DNA of 64,000 nucleotides from Delphinapterus leucas (GCF_002288925.2 NW_022098024.1:3216962-3280961); one strand, 5' to 3'. Counted from the stretch's first letter, positions 1-10,930 are shown. Notes: generated from the sequence alone by a model not told the origin. A program made the numbers and translations.

Positions 1-654
1 TCAGTGGGAGGCATAATTTGTGGAGTTGTTAGCACCCTGGAAGGAAGCTAACTTGTTGAGCTGTAGGAGGAAAGATAGAAGGGTAAATTATTAATATATG
101 ATTAAACTAATCATAGGTTAAAAGAGAAGGCTCAGCTTGGATATGAGGGGAAGGAAAAATCTAGGCAATAGAAATTGTGTGTGTGTGTGAATTAGCAAAG
201 GTTTCTAAATTTGGGAGCAGAGTGAGTACTAAGGATAGAAATTCAACACAGGGATAAGGGAAAATTTTTTAAAAGTTAGTTGTTTTATTCAAGTGAGTGA
301 CGATTTTAGGAACTATTACAATTTAAGCAGAGTAGGCGTTATCAGGTAAATTAGGTATTGGAAGAACATTTCTATCAGGTCACTTGCAGTGGCATAGAGC
401 ATGCTCATTAAAAAAAAAGGGGGGGCTATTTCCATAAAGTTCAATCACAATACAGTATGCACAAGAGTAGGAATAATCTAGAAAATTCCAGGCAAAGGGA
501 TCTGAAAGGACAAAGTCAGAGAAGCATGAAATTAAATGTGATTGCAGGGAACTATAAACTTTATAAAAATCTGCCTGAGTATTTAAACTGAGATGAATTG
601 GCAAGAGAAAAGTTTAGAGAAGTAGGTAGGGAACAGTTTATAGAAGTGTTTCAA
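1..654. other. AT-rich unique sequence, no gene seen
   Basis: No recognisable repeat or coding signal. Holds a short TG run (about 176-189). Open frames are short and show no domain. Confidence 0.5.
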
Positions 655-770
655 AACCATAACAATAATAGATAGCATTTATTTTATGTAAATTATTTTC
701 TAAAAACCTAAGTATTCCAAATCTATTTCTATTATCTTATAATCTTAATAACAGCCTAATGTCTATAGCT
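655..770 (+). repeat. Possible MIR SINE relic
   Basis: The order of motifs (atagcatttatttta, then a run ending in tcttaataacagccta) resembles the 3' half of MIR, where an 'acatttattgag' motif is followed by 'aatcctcacaacaaccct'. It is heavily diverged, so this is a weak call. Confidence 0.4.
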
Positions 771-780
771 GTTGGATGCA

Positions 781-802
781 GTGTGTGAGTGTGTGTGTGT
801 CT
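781..802. repeat. Short TG microsatellite
   Basis: Interrupted (TG)n run of about 20 bases. Confidence 0.8.
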
Positions 803-804
803 GG

Positions 805-1206
805 CTGTGTACAGTTATTTGTTAGTTATGCTACTGAAATCTATATTTTTCCTGGGTTTCTTGTTGCTCTTTGTCAATTATATATTTACAGTTATATTAA
901 TTTCTTGTTCTGTCAGTTATAGAGAGAAACATGAAAAATATCTCATTATGGACATATTTTGTCAATATAAAAATATATTTTGTTATTTTATTTTAAAATA
1001 ATCAGAGAATGTATCACCCGATGGATATGCATTTTTAAATTGTAATATATACTTGGTGAATTTAAACTCTTTATCATCATAAAGTGACCCTCTTTATTTA
1101 TAATAAGGTTCTATTCTATAAATATTTTTTATCTGACACTAATAAAACAATTCAAATATTATTTTATCATTTCCTGGGTTAAGTTGTAACTTCATTTCAC
1201 CTAAAA

Positions 1207-1251
<45 letters not shown>

Positions 1252-1480
1252 TTATCTCGTATCTCTTGAAAACAGCATATTGTTGGATTTTGCTTTGTGA
1301 TAATCTTTGTACTTTAATCAGAGAACGTAATCTGTTTACAGTTAATATGATTTCTCATATATTTTTGATAATTATCATGTATTGTGCTTTTTCTAAACAT
1401 TTTTTCTCTCCTTTTTGCCTTCCTTTTTGTTGATTAAACATTTTTAACATTCATTTTCTCCTACCCACAATTCAGAATGT
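805..1480 (-). mobile_element. Old L1M internal fragment, antisense
   Basis: Read on the minus strand this follows L1 ORF2 endonuclease-region order. On the plus strand the landmarks are ctttatcatcataaagtgac, then ttttttatctgacactaata, then gaaaacagcatattgttgga, then a tttacagttaatatga motif, all common in antisense L1M. It is highly diverged and has no open frame. A TG microsatellite has expanded inside it. Confidence 0.65.
1209..1250. repeat. (TG)n microsatellite
   Basis: About 20 near-perfect TG units ending in gcgtgt. The open frame across it (Cys-Val repeats) is an artefact of the repeat. Confidence 0.97.
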
Positions 1481-2261
1481 ATTTACTCTATACCTGTTGG
1501 TTATCTGAGAAATTGTAACGTGCATAGCCCTTTAGCAAAGCATAATCAGTCACTTTGCCCTCCTGCTATACTAAAGAAGAACCTCAAAAAACATACTCCC
1601 CGCCTTACACATAACTGTCATGTTTTTATTTTTTACTACATAATAAATTATTATTGTGATTTTTTACAGTTAATATTCATTTAAATTTTCCCTCATGGTT
1701 GTTACACTTTTTGCTAGTAATTAAGTTAAAGGTCTTTCCATTACTCCATTCTCTTTAATTCTAGGATTAGATTTTACTTTCAGATTTAGAGGAAGAAAAT
1801 CTTGCTCACTGAAATGTGTGTTCTTGCACACTCCCATCTATATCTGAGTTGTTACTGAATGGTGTTGACTGAATGTACAGTGTCCTAGCCACTGTGTAAC
1901 ACCATAGCAAAATTAGACATAGGCTCTGCATGTGAGGAGTTAATTAGTTCATGATTTTCAGGGTCATTTGTATTAATAATTTTGGCCTCCATTACATTAT
2001 AGAATTTCAAAACTCACCAATGTCACTCAATGAAGACTAAAAAAACAATTTTAAAAATTGTTTACAAAAATTCATGGTGAAAAGCTAATTTTTCAGGGTA
2101 TTTCGGAAGAAAATGATACCACATATGTAGCAATTAGAGGAAATATTAGTGTCTCTCGACTCTGAAAATAAAAAGAAGAAAATAAGTGCAGACTGCATGG
2201 GTGCTGAGTCCCTTTCAAAAGCTAATCTGTTATGCTATTTCCACTCCTCTTTGCCTAACAC
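1481..2261. other. AT-rich sequence, nothing assigned
   Basis: May include a further diverged stretch of the preceding L1M, but I cannot place it. No coding signal. Confidence 0.4.
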
Positions 2262-2492
2262 TGTCTTAACGAAAATGATAATTGTAACTCATTACATTTG
2301 TAGAGCTCTTTCATAAACCTCAACTCACTCCAACCACAAAACAGCCTTTTGAGGAAGGCATCATAGCCCCATAATATAGAGGAGAAAATAGTGATTTTGG
2401 AACAAGTCTAGAACAAAAATGGTACTTGAACTCAGGTTTTCCGTCTCCTCCAAAAATGCTTTTTCACTTGTTAAGCCACCTGGACACTGGGT
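2262..2492 (+). repeat. MIR SINE relic
   Basis: Motif order matches MIR: tttgtagagctctttcataa, acagccttttgagga, ccccataatatagaggagaa, a 'cttgaactcaggttt' segment and an ending near ttgttaagccacc. About 30% diverged. Confidence 0.6.
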
Positions 2493-3850
2493 CTTTAAGA
2501 TATTCAGATAGGAAGAACATCCTGGATGTGATAGGACTTACTACTGTGAAGTTATCTAGAAGAATGTCAGGGGTTGAAGAAAAAGTCTCTTGTTCTATAT
2601 AACTTATATATGCTCAGCCAAATACTGAGAGTTTTGAGACACCAGTAGGGTATTTTGTGGAATTGAAAAGATATGTTTAAAACACCAAAAAGTACATAAC
2701 TTCCATCTTTATAAAATGTGGCCTGAATTCTTAGTAAACTGTAGGGAAAACATAAACTTCTTAGTAATTCTTAGTTGGGCTATAGTCAAATTGGTTAGAT
2801 TTCTTGTTGCCTTAACTCACAATTATACATACACAAATGAATGAATTATATGTAGAACTGTGTGTGTGTGTATGAGTTTAGTGTTAACACAGGTTGTTTT
2901 GTGCTGTTGTGTGTGGTGAATTTGTTTTTGAACAGTAGGATATCTTGCTGTTTAAAGAGTTATCAGTGGACGCTTAAGATGCATTATTTCAACATTTTAC
3001 ACCATAACATTTTGGGCAGTTAAAGTGAACTGGAAAAAAAAAGAAAACACAAATTATAAATCATAGCAATCCAAACATATTGCTTTAGATTTCTGTTTAA
3101 TACCTTCACATATGCCATCTGAATCAGCTTTATCTATCTCCAACAAATATAAAAGATTAGTAGAACGGATTCATTAACTCCCTCTACTTTTGTCGAAGAG
3201 GATTTAAAACACAGAGAGTTAAGATATATTCTAAGGAAATTATCAAAAATATTAAAGGTGGAAATGCGTGTGTTTGTATATCTCAATTTATGTAAAAAGG
3301 AAAAGATATCAGGTCAAATATATTAAAAGCAAAGTCACAGGGAAACTGATGGCTTGTGGCTGATAATTTCAATGGAAAAGATTCATATAGTGTTCTAGAC
3401 ATTCATTTAGAATGTAGGTGTGCTTTTATAACAAGTTTTGCGCTTTTTGTAATCTAAGAAGATAAAGATTTTCAAGTTAGTGTTCAAAGGTGATGTGCAA
3501 ATACTTTTCTTTTAATGGGCAAGTTGGGCATATAGTTATATCTGTTTTAACATCTCTCATGGTAAAATTTTTATAATTGAAACATACATGGAGCTTCACT
3601 CAACAATTTTTCAGATTAAGATTGGAAAATCTGAAGTGAATCTAACAGAAGTAAATATAAACTTTGATTCATCTCTTACTATCTGTAAATTATCTTGGTC
3701 AATTTGCTTTACCCTGGAAAGTTAGTAAATAAGTGAAAAATACTGTATCGTTTGTTATATATTTATTAGACATGGTGCTACATCTTATATGCCCTTGTTT
3801 ACCTACACACACACAAAAAAAACAATTGGGCTAGTTAAAATTATGAATGT
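2493..3850. other. AT-rich unique sequence
   Basis: Nothing recognisable: no repeat ends, no long frame, no RNA gene. Small TG-rich (about 2862) and CA-rich (about 3805) tracts only. Confidence 0.5.
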
Positions 3851-4735
3851 CTTTTTTAATGACATCTTTATTGAGACATAATTCATTTACCATATAATTC
3901 ATTATTTAAAGTGTATAATTCAATGGTTTTCAGTATAGTCATAGAGTTGGGCAAGCATCAACATAAGGAACTTAAGAACATTTTTATCATCTTTCCTCCC
4001 CCCCAAACCCCACACCTTTTAGCATTCACTCTTTTTCTTTTCTTTTATAACTCCACTCCCACCCTCCAGCCCTAGGCCACCACTAATCTACTCTGTCTCT
4101 ACAGTTCAGCCTATTTTGAACATTTCACATAAATGGAATCATGCAATATGTGGTCTTTTATGACTGGCTTACTTCATTTGCACGTTTTCAAGGTTCATCC
4201 ATGCTGTAGCATGTATCGGTACTTCATTTATTTTTATTGCTTAATAATATTCCATTGTATGGATATACCACACTTTATCTATTCATCAGTTGATGGCAAT
4301 ATAGGTTGTTTCCACTTTTGGGTTGTAATAAATAATGCTTCTATGAGCACCAGTCTACAAGTTTTTGTATGGACATATGTCTCATTTCTCTTGGGTATAT
4401 ACCTAGGAGTAGAATTACTGAGTTGTACAATGATTCTCTGTTTAACCTTTTGAGGAACATCCACACTGTTTTCTAAAGTGGCTGCCTCATTCACATTCAC
4501 ATTTCACATTTCACATTCCCACCGGCAGTATGTAAAAGTACCAATTTTTCCACATCCTCACCAAAACTTGATATTTTTTGATTAAAGTTGTCCTAATGGA
4601 TATTAAGTAGTATCTCATTGGGAATTTTATTTGCATTTCTCTGATGACTAATGAAATCAAGCATATTTTCATGTGCTTATTGACCATTTGTACATCTTAT
4701 TCTTATTTGGGGAACTGTCTACTCAAATTTTTTAT
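3851..4735 (-). mobile_element. Old L1M 3' end (ORF2 C-terminus and 3' UTR), antisense
   Basis: The plus strand starts with a tttattgagacataattca motif (L1M 3' UTR reversed) and runs through ataatattccattgtatgga, caatataggttgtttcca and tttgaggaacatccacactg, the reverse of the L1 ORF2 C-terminal coding region. A minus-strand frame at 4279-4500 still contains a decayed match to the ORF2 C-terminus (PRYIPKRNE, then IEALFITTQKWKQPILPSTD). Broken by stops and indels; inactive. Confidence 0.9.
4488..4517. repeat. Short TTCACA/TTTCACA tandem repeat
   Basis: Four to five copies of a 6-7 base unit within the L1M ORF2 region, probably a slippage expansion. Confidence 0.8.
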
Positions 4736-4751
4736 TCATTATCAATGTCTT

Positions 4752-4855
4752 TTGAAGAGAAGAAAAAAGGATCAGAAATATTAAGTCACTTGCTCAAGTT
4801 CATACGGCTAATAAATCATGTATATGTCCTTAGAGTCTATGTTCTTAAGGATTTA
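4752..4855 (+). repeat. MIR SINE 3' relic
   Basis: The segments agtcacttgctcaagttcat, acggctaataaat and tatgttcttaagg follow MIR order (aacttgcccaaggtcac, acagctaataag, atgctcttaacc). Confidence 0.55.
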
Positions 4856-6228
4856 ATACATTAATTCTAGTAATCACCTCTAATTATTAATACAATTGAG
4901 CAGACGATATATCTACTTCTTGAAATGTTTCCTACACTTAAAAACCATTTCTTTGTGTTTAATGGCAGCAAATACAATAACATTTCTCAGTACAACAACA
5001 AAGTTTAGCAAATTTACTTCTCCAAATAATAAGGTGAAAATTAATACAATGGTTTTTCAGATTTCCAATATCATAAGAGAAGGATGGGAGGATGATCCGT
5101 TTGTACTAGTGAAAGGGGTAAAGTGCAAGTAAAGTGTATGTAGTTAGGTAGGCTTCACTTTTTCCCTCTTAAATTCCCATTTCCTTAGGGAATGAGGATT
5201 TAAACAGAGAATAAGGCTTAGGTAAGCATGAAAACTAAAAAGGGGAATGAGAAAACATTGCCTCTCCACTCGGAACTAACTTCTATTAAGATGTTTTCCA
5301 ATCTTTGGGAATTTCAAACTGTAATCTTTCTGAAAATCAGCTTGTTGAATTGAAAGGTTTTAGGCATAAGAAAAAAATGTCCTCCTAGCAAATGCTGTAA
5401 CAGCCTGAGTCGGGGAGAGAGCAGGGTGCAAAGCAGTGTGTGAAGGTGGTTAGATAACAGGGGCAGGTCCTTGAAGATTTACTCAGGAAGGAAAGCGTGA
5501 GGCATCTGTAACAAACAAGCATCGTCTATTCCAACGCTTGGTTGTTAACGTTCTGCCACAGAACACAGAGCACTGTGTTTCTCATTCCACCCACTGGCAG
5601 CAAATTTTGCTCTGTGTCATTTTGGATTATTATAAAAATGTGATCCTTCCCATGATAAATCTAAGCATGTCAATCATATTTTATTAAACGTAGCAGCAGC
5701 AATATCTTCTAGCATCCTACCAGTCCATCTCTATTTAGGATTATTATTTTTTTTAACCACAGGTTTTGAGTGATCAGAAAGCATTAGAGCTCTATATTAG
5801 TGTGACACTTCTGGAACCTCATATTTCCAAAATGTAGTATGCTGTGTCATGTGAAGGAAAGTTAAAAAGGGAATGAATTTATTCATGAGAGAAAAGAGGT
5901 TGGGGTAACTTGCATAGTTCATGCAATAGAGAGTTAAATAAGGAAATAAAGGATGCAAATCCATGGTAAAGTGCTTATTGATGTTTTTGTGATCAGGTTA
6001 TGAAGAATATTAGTTTTGCATTTCAGCATTAAAGAGATTCACGTGAATTACAGTAAACTCTTGAGTTTTTACCTCTTACCTTCCAGATTTTGTGTATAGT
6101 TTATGTACAATATTTTCTATTGCACACTAACTCCTCTTTCCTTAGCTTTGTTCAATTGTACCTAACTATACTAGTAATTCTCATTAAATAGTAATCCTAA
6201 TAAATATTGCCCAATTACAATTTTCCAT
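4856..6228. other. AT-rich unique sequence
   Basis: No clear repeat or exon. The part at 5395-5470 is slightly richer in G and vaguely L2-like, but not enough to call. Confidence 0.45.
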
Positions 6229-6400
6229 GCACTCTGCTAATCCCTCTCAATGCACAGTGTTACTCAGTGTCACCAGTAGCTCAGTGATATACTTAATGCT
6301 GTTACCCATTTTATAAACAAGATAATACAAGGTTAGAGCATTTAGCAATTTATGCATGCTAGTAAATAAGACCATTACCAGATTAACTCTGTTCTAACCA
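6229..6400 (+). repeat. Possible MIR relic
   Basis: A 'gttacccattttataaacaa' segment followed by a 'catgctagtaaat' segment resembles the MIR core and 3' part. Strongly decayed. Confidence 0.4.
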
Positions 6401-7198
6401 GTTCCTAAGCATATCTTGGCCATGGATATAAAAAGACCTTTAGGAGTTTCCACTTCACCATGGAAGGGATCTAATACTATTAGTACTGCTGATATCAAGA
6501 ATCAGTGTATATTACATTCTATTTGTCTTCCTCTAACAGATGCACACTTAGAGTGGACCAGTTATGCAACTTTGTAGAACTGAGCACAGTAATGATGTTC
6601 ATTAAATATTCACTGACAAAACAATTAAAAAGAAACAGTGATGAGGGACATGGGCCAACTCCTGTCAATTCTATCACAATCTGTCTCCTCCCTACCATAA
6701 TGCTCTTTCTTTTCCATCTAATTGGACTTCTGTATCTCATAAGATCTTGTTTTCCCTTTTTGTTCCCAGTTTTCCACTGGGACTTTTCTTCCATAAACCC
6801 TGGAAAATGGTGCAGAACAGTAAAATTCTATGGAACACATTTTAGATCATGGACCATTCGTTGAGATCCTGAGACAAAGAGAACTCACTTGGAATCACAA
6901 AGAGAGTCTTTCAAAGTTGTAGTATTACTGCTATTTTGAATCCTCTGCAGTCATTTCTTTCCTACCAGTTTGAAAACAGGACAGATTCACTTGCTTCATT
7001 TATATATCTAGTTGTATTTCTGGCCACCATAAGTTGGTTGTTAATTCAATTTCCAGTTCAGTTCCTTAGGTCTGACCTTATCAGCCTCATTTCTACTAGC
7101 ACATTTTCAAGTAAATTTAATCTCTGTGCTGAAAATGAATCAGTATAAATTGAAATAATCTGACTAAACATGATCAAGCTTTAGAAACAAAGTGAATT
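6401..7198. other. Unique sequence, no gene supported
   Basis: A 119-codon plus-strand frame (6505-6864) and an overlapping 91-codon minus frame exist, but neither shows a domain, codon bias or exon context. I treat them as chance frames. Confidence 0.45.
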
Positions 7199-7211
7199 TT
7201 ACACTTTACTT

Positions 7212-7646
7212 TCATTTTAAAACTTTTAATTGTAATTCTGCAGTGTCAGTTGTTACTTCTTTTTCATTTCTAATTCTATTGATTTGAGTCTTCTCCCTTT
7301 TTTTCTTGATGAGTCTGGCTAATGGTTTATCAATTTTGTTTATCTTCTCAAAGAACCAGCTTTTAGTTTTATTGATCTTTGCTATCGTTTCCTTCATTTC
7401 TTTTACATTTATTTCTGATCTGATCTTTATGATTTCTTTCCTTCTGCTAACTTTGGGTTTTTTTTGTTGTTCTTTCTCTAATTGCTTTAGGTGCAAGGTT
7501 AGGTTGTTTGTTCGAGATGTTTCCTGTTTCTTATTCCCTCTTAGAATTTCTTTTGCTGCATCCCATAGATTTTGGGTCGTCCTGTCTCCATTGTCCTTTG
7601 TTTCTAGGTACTTTTTGATTTCCTCTTTGATTTCTTCAGTGATCAC
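7212..7646 (-). pseudogene. L1 ORF2 fragment (linker before RT), inverted part
   Basis: L1 ORF2 encodes the endonuclease-reverse transcriptase of L1 retrotransposition. This 144-codon minus-strand frame covers only the linker and the first RT block: ITEEIKEEIKKYLE near the start, NNLTLHLKQLEKEQ in the middle, SWFFEKINKIDKPLARLIKK after residue 95, and VTTDTAELQ near the end. It holds neither the endonuclease catalytic core nor the YADD block. The frame is intact over 144 codons, which suggests modest age. It is a dead fragment created by the 5' inversion. Confidence 0.85.
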
Positions 7647-7680
7647 TTCGTTATTAAGTAGTGTATTGTTTAGCCTCCAT

Positions 7681-7989
7681 GTGAATTGGTACAGCCACTA
7701 TGGAGAACAGTATGGAGGTTCCTTAAAAAAACTACAAATAGAACTACCATATGACCCAGCAATTCCACTACTGGGCATATACCCTGAGAAAACCGTAATT
7801 CAAAAAGAGTCATGTACCAAAATGTTCATTGCAGCTCTATTTACAATAGCCAGGACATGGAAACAACCTAAGTGCCCATCATCGGATGAATGGATAAAGA
7901 AGATGTGGCACATATATACAATGGAATATTACTCAGCCATAAAAAGAAATGAAATTGAGCTATTTGTAATGAGGTGCATAGACCTATAG
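7681..7989 (+). pseudogene. L1 ORF2 C-terminal fragment
   Basis: Sense-strand frame ending at a stop near 7987. Visible landmarks are [54 protein letters not shown]. These belong to the far C-terminus of L1 ORF2 in cetartiodactyls. No catalytic domain is present. The open frame that runs into it from 7306 is an artefact: its first half reads the antisense L1 part and it crosses the inversion junction. Confidence 0.85.
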
Positions 7990-8435
7990 TCTGTCATACA
8001 GAGTGAAGTAAGTCAGAAAGAGAAAGATAAATACTGTATGCTAACACATATATATGGAATTTAAGAAAAAAAAATGTCATGAAGAACCTAGGAGTAAGAC
8101 AGGAATAAAGACACAGACCTACTAGAGAATGGACTTGAGGACATGGGGAGGGGCAAGGGTAAGCTGTGACAAAGTGAGAGAGAGGCATGGACATATATAC
8201 ACTACCAGACATAAGGTAGAGAGCTAGTGGGAAGCAGCCACATAGCACAGGGAGATCAGCTTGGTGCTTTGTGACCGCCTGGAGGGGTGGGATAGGGAGG
8301 GAGGGAGAAGACGCAAGAGGGAAGAGATATGGGAACATATGTATATGTATAACTGATTCACTTTGTTATAAAGCAGAAACTAACACACCATTGTAAACCA
8401 ATTAAACTCGAATAAAGATGTAAAAAAGAAAAGAG

Positions 8436-8566
8436 AGGCCACGACAGTGAGAGGCCCGCGCACCGCGATGAAGAGTGGCCCCTGCTTGCCGCAACTAGAG
8501 AAAGCCCTCACACAGAAACAAAGACCCAACACAGCCATAAATAAATAAATAAACAAGTTTTTAAAA
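8436..8566 (+). mobile_element. 3' part of a long CHR-type SINE fused to the L1 tail
   Basis: Starts abruptly at gagaggccacgacagtgaga and continues through gcaccgcgatgaagagtg, gcaactagagaaagccc and acccaacacagcc to an (ATAA)n tail. This is the 3' half of the long cetacean CHR-like SINE (compare the full copy at 57951). The 5' tRNA-like half is missing, and the join lies exactly in the A-rich end of the L1. Confidence 0.75.
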
Positions 8567-8702
8567 AAAATAGTGAATTGAGTAATAACTTATTATGTTG
8601 ATTTTTTTCAATTTAGTAATAGAAGTTATTTATTTATTAAAGGATTTTTGAAATTAAATTTACTGTACTTGAGCTTAACATTTTAAATTCAGTTAAAGAG
8701 TT

Positions 8703-8944
8703 TTTTTTGTTTGTTTGTTTGTTTTGTTTTTTTAAATCCAGGTTGTCCATTTTATTGGCATAGAGTTGCTTGTAGTGCGGCCTCTCTTGTTGTGGAGCAC
8801 AGGCTCCAGATGCTCAGGCTCAGTAGTTGGGGCTCACGGGCCCAGTTGCTCTGTGGCATGTGGGATCTTCCCAGACCAGGGCTTGAACCCATGTCCCCTG
8901 CACTGGCAGGCAGATTCTCAACTACTGGGCCACCAGGGAAGCCC
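8703..8944 (-). mobile_element. CHR SINE fused to a 40-bp L1 ORF2 piece
   Basis: Minus-strand SINE: the tRNA-like head (gggcttccctggtggc sense) ends at 8944 and a T-rich tract at 8703-8733 is its A tail. The normal SINE 3' end (gtgagaggcccgcgtaccgc) is absent. In its place 8737-8777 reads, on the minus strand, as L1 ORF2 encoding roughly YKQLYANKMDNLD. This looks like a template-switch chimera. Confidence 0.75.
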
Positions 8945-9121
8945 TTCAATTCGCTATTTTTGTCTCAATCTTTTGGTTTAAGAAAATTTCAAAAACTAAT
9001 TTTCAAGTAAGTTAGTTTATGGTTGTGTGTTTGTAGGAGATATTTGTGTTTGAAGAAAAATTATTGCTGTGAATTAGTTGTGAAAAATTAAAGGCTAATA
9101 TAACGTTTTAGAAATATTTGA
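8945..9121. other. Short AT-rich spacer
   Basis: Nothing recognised. Confidence 0.5.
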
Positions 9122-9590
9122 CTGCCTATTATTTTATTCATTTATTTTTTTTAATTCTAATTTTTTATTTATTTATTTTTGACCTTAGACGTTTTCATTT
9201 TAATCAGCAGCACGGTTTTGAGAGGAGAGTCCTCTCCGGCTTTCCTAGTCAGCGGACCTGCTGGGTCCGCCCCACCTCCACACCCCAGGCTGCAGGGCCA
9301 GGGGGGCATTTCCATCAGTGCTGGGAAAGAGCAGCCTCGCTGTGCCTCCCGGCATGTCCGGAGCAAGGGCGCGGAAGCTGGAACACACTCTCCCGCTCGG
9401 GGAACAGCTTTCCAGGGGCCTTGGGGGAGACTGCGGCCTTTCCTACCGAGGGCCAGGTGCGTCCCCGGTGGGCCCCGGCTCGTTCCTGGCAGGTTCACCC
9501 CATCCCTACCGAGGGCACTGGTTCCGCTGCGCCAGGGGAGGGAGCCGTCTCTGCACCCGGGGCCCGCAGTCGGGCCTGCCTATTATTTTA
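9122..9590 (-). pseudogene. GC-rich retrocopy of an unidentified transcript
   Basis: A GC-rich block (9183-9575) sits in AT-rich DNA and is bounded by a perfect 15-bp direct repeat, ctgcctattatttta, at 9122-9136 and 9576-9590. The insert (9137-9575) begins with a T-rich tract (9137-9180), i.e. an A-rich tail on the minus strand. An attaaa polyadenylation signal (minus strand, near 9205) lies about 20 bases upstream of the tail. The minus strand next to the far duplication reads gttt/aaaat, close to the L1 endonuclease site. It is therefore an L1-mobilised, 5'-truncated copy of an mRNA 3' end or a non-coding RNA. The 109-codon minus frame (9169-9498) shows no domain I know. The parent gene is not recognised. 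Confidence 0.8.
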
Positions 9591-10340
9591 AACTAGTGTT
9601 TCTGAGAAAATTTGCAACTCATTTTAGATAAAAGAACAGGACTTAAAGTGATTTAGACCTTTCTGTTATAATCTATTGTTCATGTCAGAATTTATTGTTC
9701 AGGAGGTGACAATATGTTTTATTATATTAATCATTATAGGAACTAATTTAACAACCATGATATAGAAGCCAGTTGGAAAATTAATGATTTAAGTGTATGT
9801 AAAATATTTAGTGTCATTTCAGAGGTCCTATGCCTTTTACTGCTCAGCTCAATACTAAGCTATTAAGACACAGAAAATAGATGATAGAATGTACCCTCTT
9901 AATATTATATAAACTAGAATGTGGACTCCAGAAGACTGATTAAAGATTAATAAGCCTTATGTTGCAGCATCAACATATAAATTCTACTGAGTATGCTATT
10001 ATAATAATTGCTATTATTTTTAATTCACACAACTCTTATTTGTAAAAAAATATTTGAAATGGATTAATGTAAAATGGGAAAAATACAATTTTAAAAAGAT
10101 TTAAAATAAGAACCAAGTAAAAATTAACAGCATATGGGAGAAGAGAGTGATTATATTCTGAAATTGGTGTAAAATAAATTGCTAGTGAGTAGACAACATA
10201 GTTTGAGCTTCCCAGTAACCATGTAAAAATATAAAATATTATTTAATTTTTATGGCTTCATTTCATATAGCATGTTAATTCATTGGGAAGGCACTGTATC
10301 ATTGTTGGAGTTTGAGAATATTTGTTCTATGGCCCATTGT
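9591..10340. other. AT-rich unique sequence
   Basis: No repeat, exon or RNA gene recognised. Confidence 0.5.
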
Positions 10341-10344
10341 TTAA

Positions 10345-10930
10345 GTTGTTACTATTACTGTGTAACAAATACCTCTAAACCCAGTGGCTTATTGTTTTAA
10401 ACAATATGCATTTATTTAGCTTCGTATCTAGGGGTTTCCTAGGGGTAGTTGATGTATGCTGGGCTCAGCTGGGCAGCTCTTTTTTTTTTTTGCGGTACGC
10501 GGGCCTCTCACTGTTGTGGCCTATCCTGTTGCAGAGCACAGGCTCTGGACGTGCAGGCTCAGTGGCCATGGCTCACGGGCCCAGTCGCTCCGTGGCATGT
10601 GGGATCTTCCCGGACTGGGGCATGATCCCATGTCCCCTGCATCGGCAGGGGGACTCTCAACCACTGCGCCACCAGGGAGGCCCTGGGCAGCTCTTTTGAT
10701 CTTGGTCGGGTTTAGCTGGCTAGCCTGGGGAATGTTCTCATGTGGTGACAGGTGCAGGAGATGCCTGCATGACTGTTCAACAGCTTTAAAAAGGAAATTA
10801 CATGGAAAAGCTCTTAGTTAAGGAATGGGAAGCCCCCTTACGTCACCCCTAAAGTGGGAGAGCACTACAAAGTTACAGGGGAAAGGTATGGATGTCTAAT
10901 CCAGGAAGAATGTGAAGAACTGAAACGTAA
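10345..10930. repeat. Ancient interspersed repeat split by a SINE
   Basis: The segments tgtgtaacaaatacctctaa, cccagtggcttattgttt and gctgggctcagctgggcag resemble a common mammalian repeat, and the text resumes on the other side of the SINE (cttggtcgggtttagctggc and onward). I recognise the pattern but cannot assign the family. Confidence 0.45.
10485..10683 (-). mobile_element. CHR SINE with clean target duplication
   Basis: Full-length copy in minus orientation: T tract, gcggtacgcgggcc, then the tRNA-like head ending at caccagggaggccc. The direct repeat tgggcagctctttt occurs at 10470-10483 and 10684-10697. It is inserted inside the older repeat around it. Confidence 0.95.

Larger units (their letters stand above)
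7199..8435. mobile_element. Cetartiodactyl L1 with 5' inversion (twin priming)
   Basis: Two parts of one L1 face opposite ways. Bases 7205-7676 are antisense ORF2 (region just after the endonuclease, start of the RT domain). From about 7681 the sequence switches to sense ORF2 C-terminus, 3' UTR (gaagcagccacatagcac, gataactgattcactttgtt-like) and a tail after aataaagatg. The inner junction joins the most 5' part of the inverted piece to the 3' piece, as expected for twin priming. More than 2 kb of ORF2 between them is missing. A weak 8-bp direct repeat (agtgaatt, 7191-7198 and 8572-8579) would enclose the L1 plus the following SINE tail. Confidence 0.85.

Noticed and set aside
1209..1250. Cys-Val-rich peptide
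   Set aside because: Translation of a TG microsatellite.
7306..7989. 227-codon frame as a novel protein with membrane segments
   Set aside because: Its first half reads the antisense strand of L1 ORF2 (hence hydrophobic) and the rest is ORF2 C-terminus; it spans an inversion junction.
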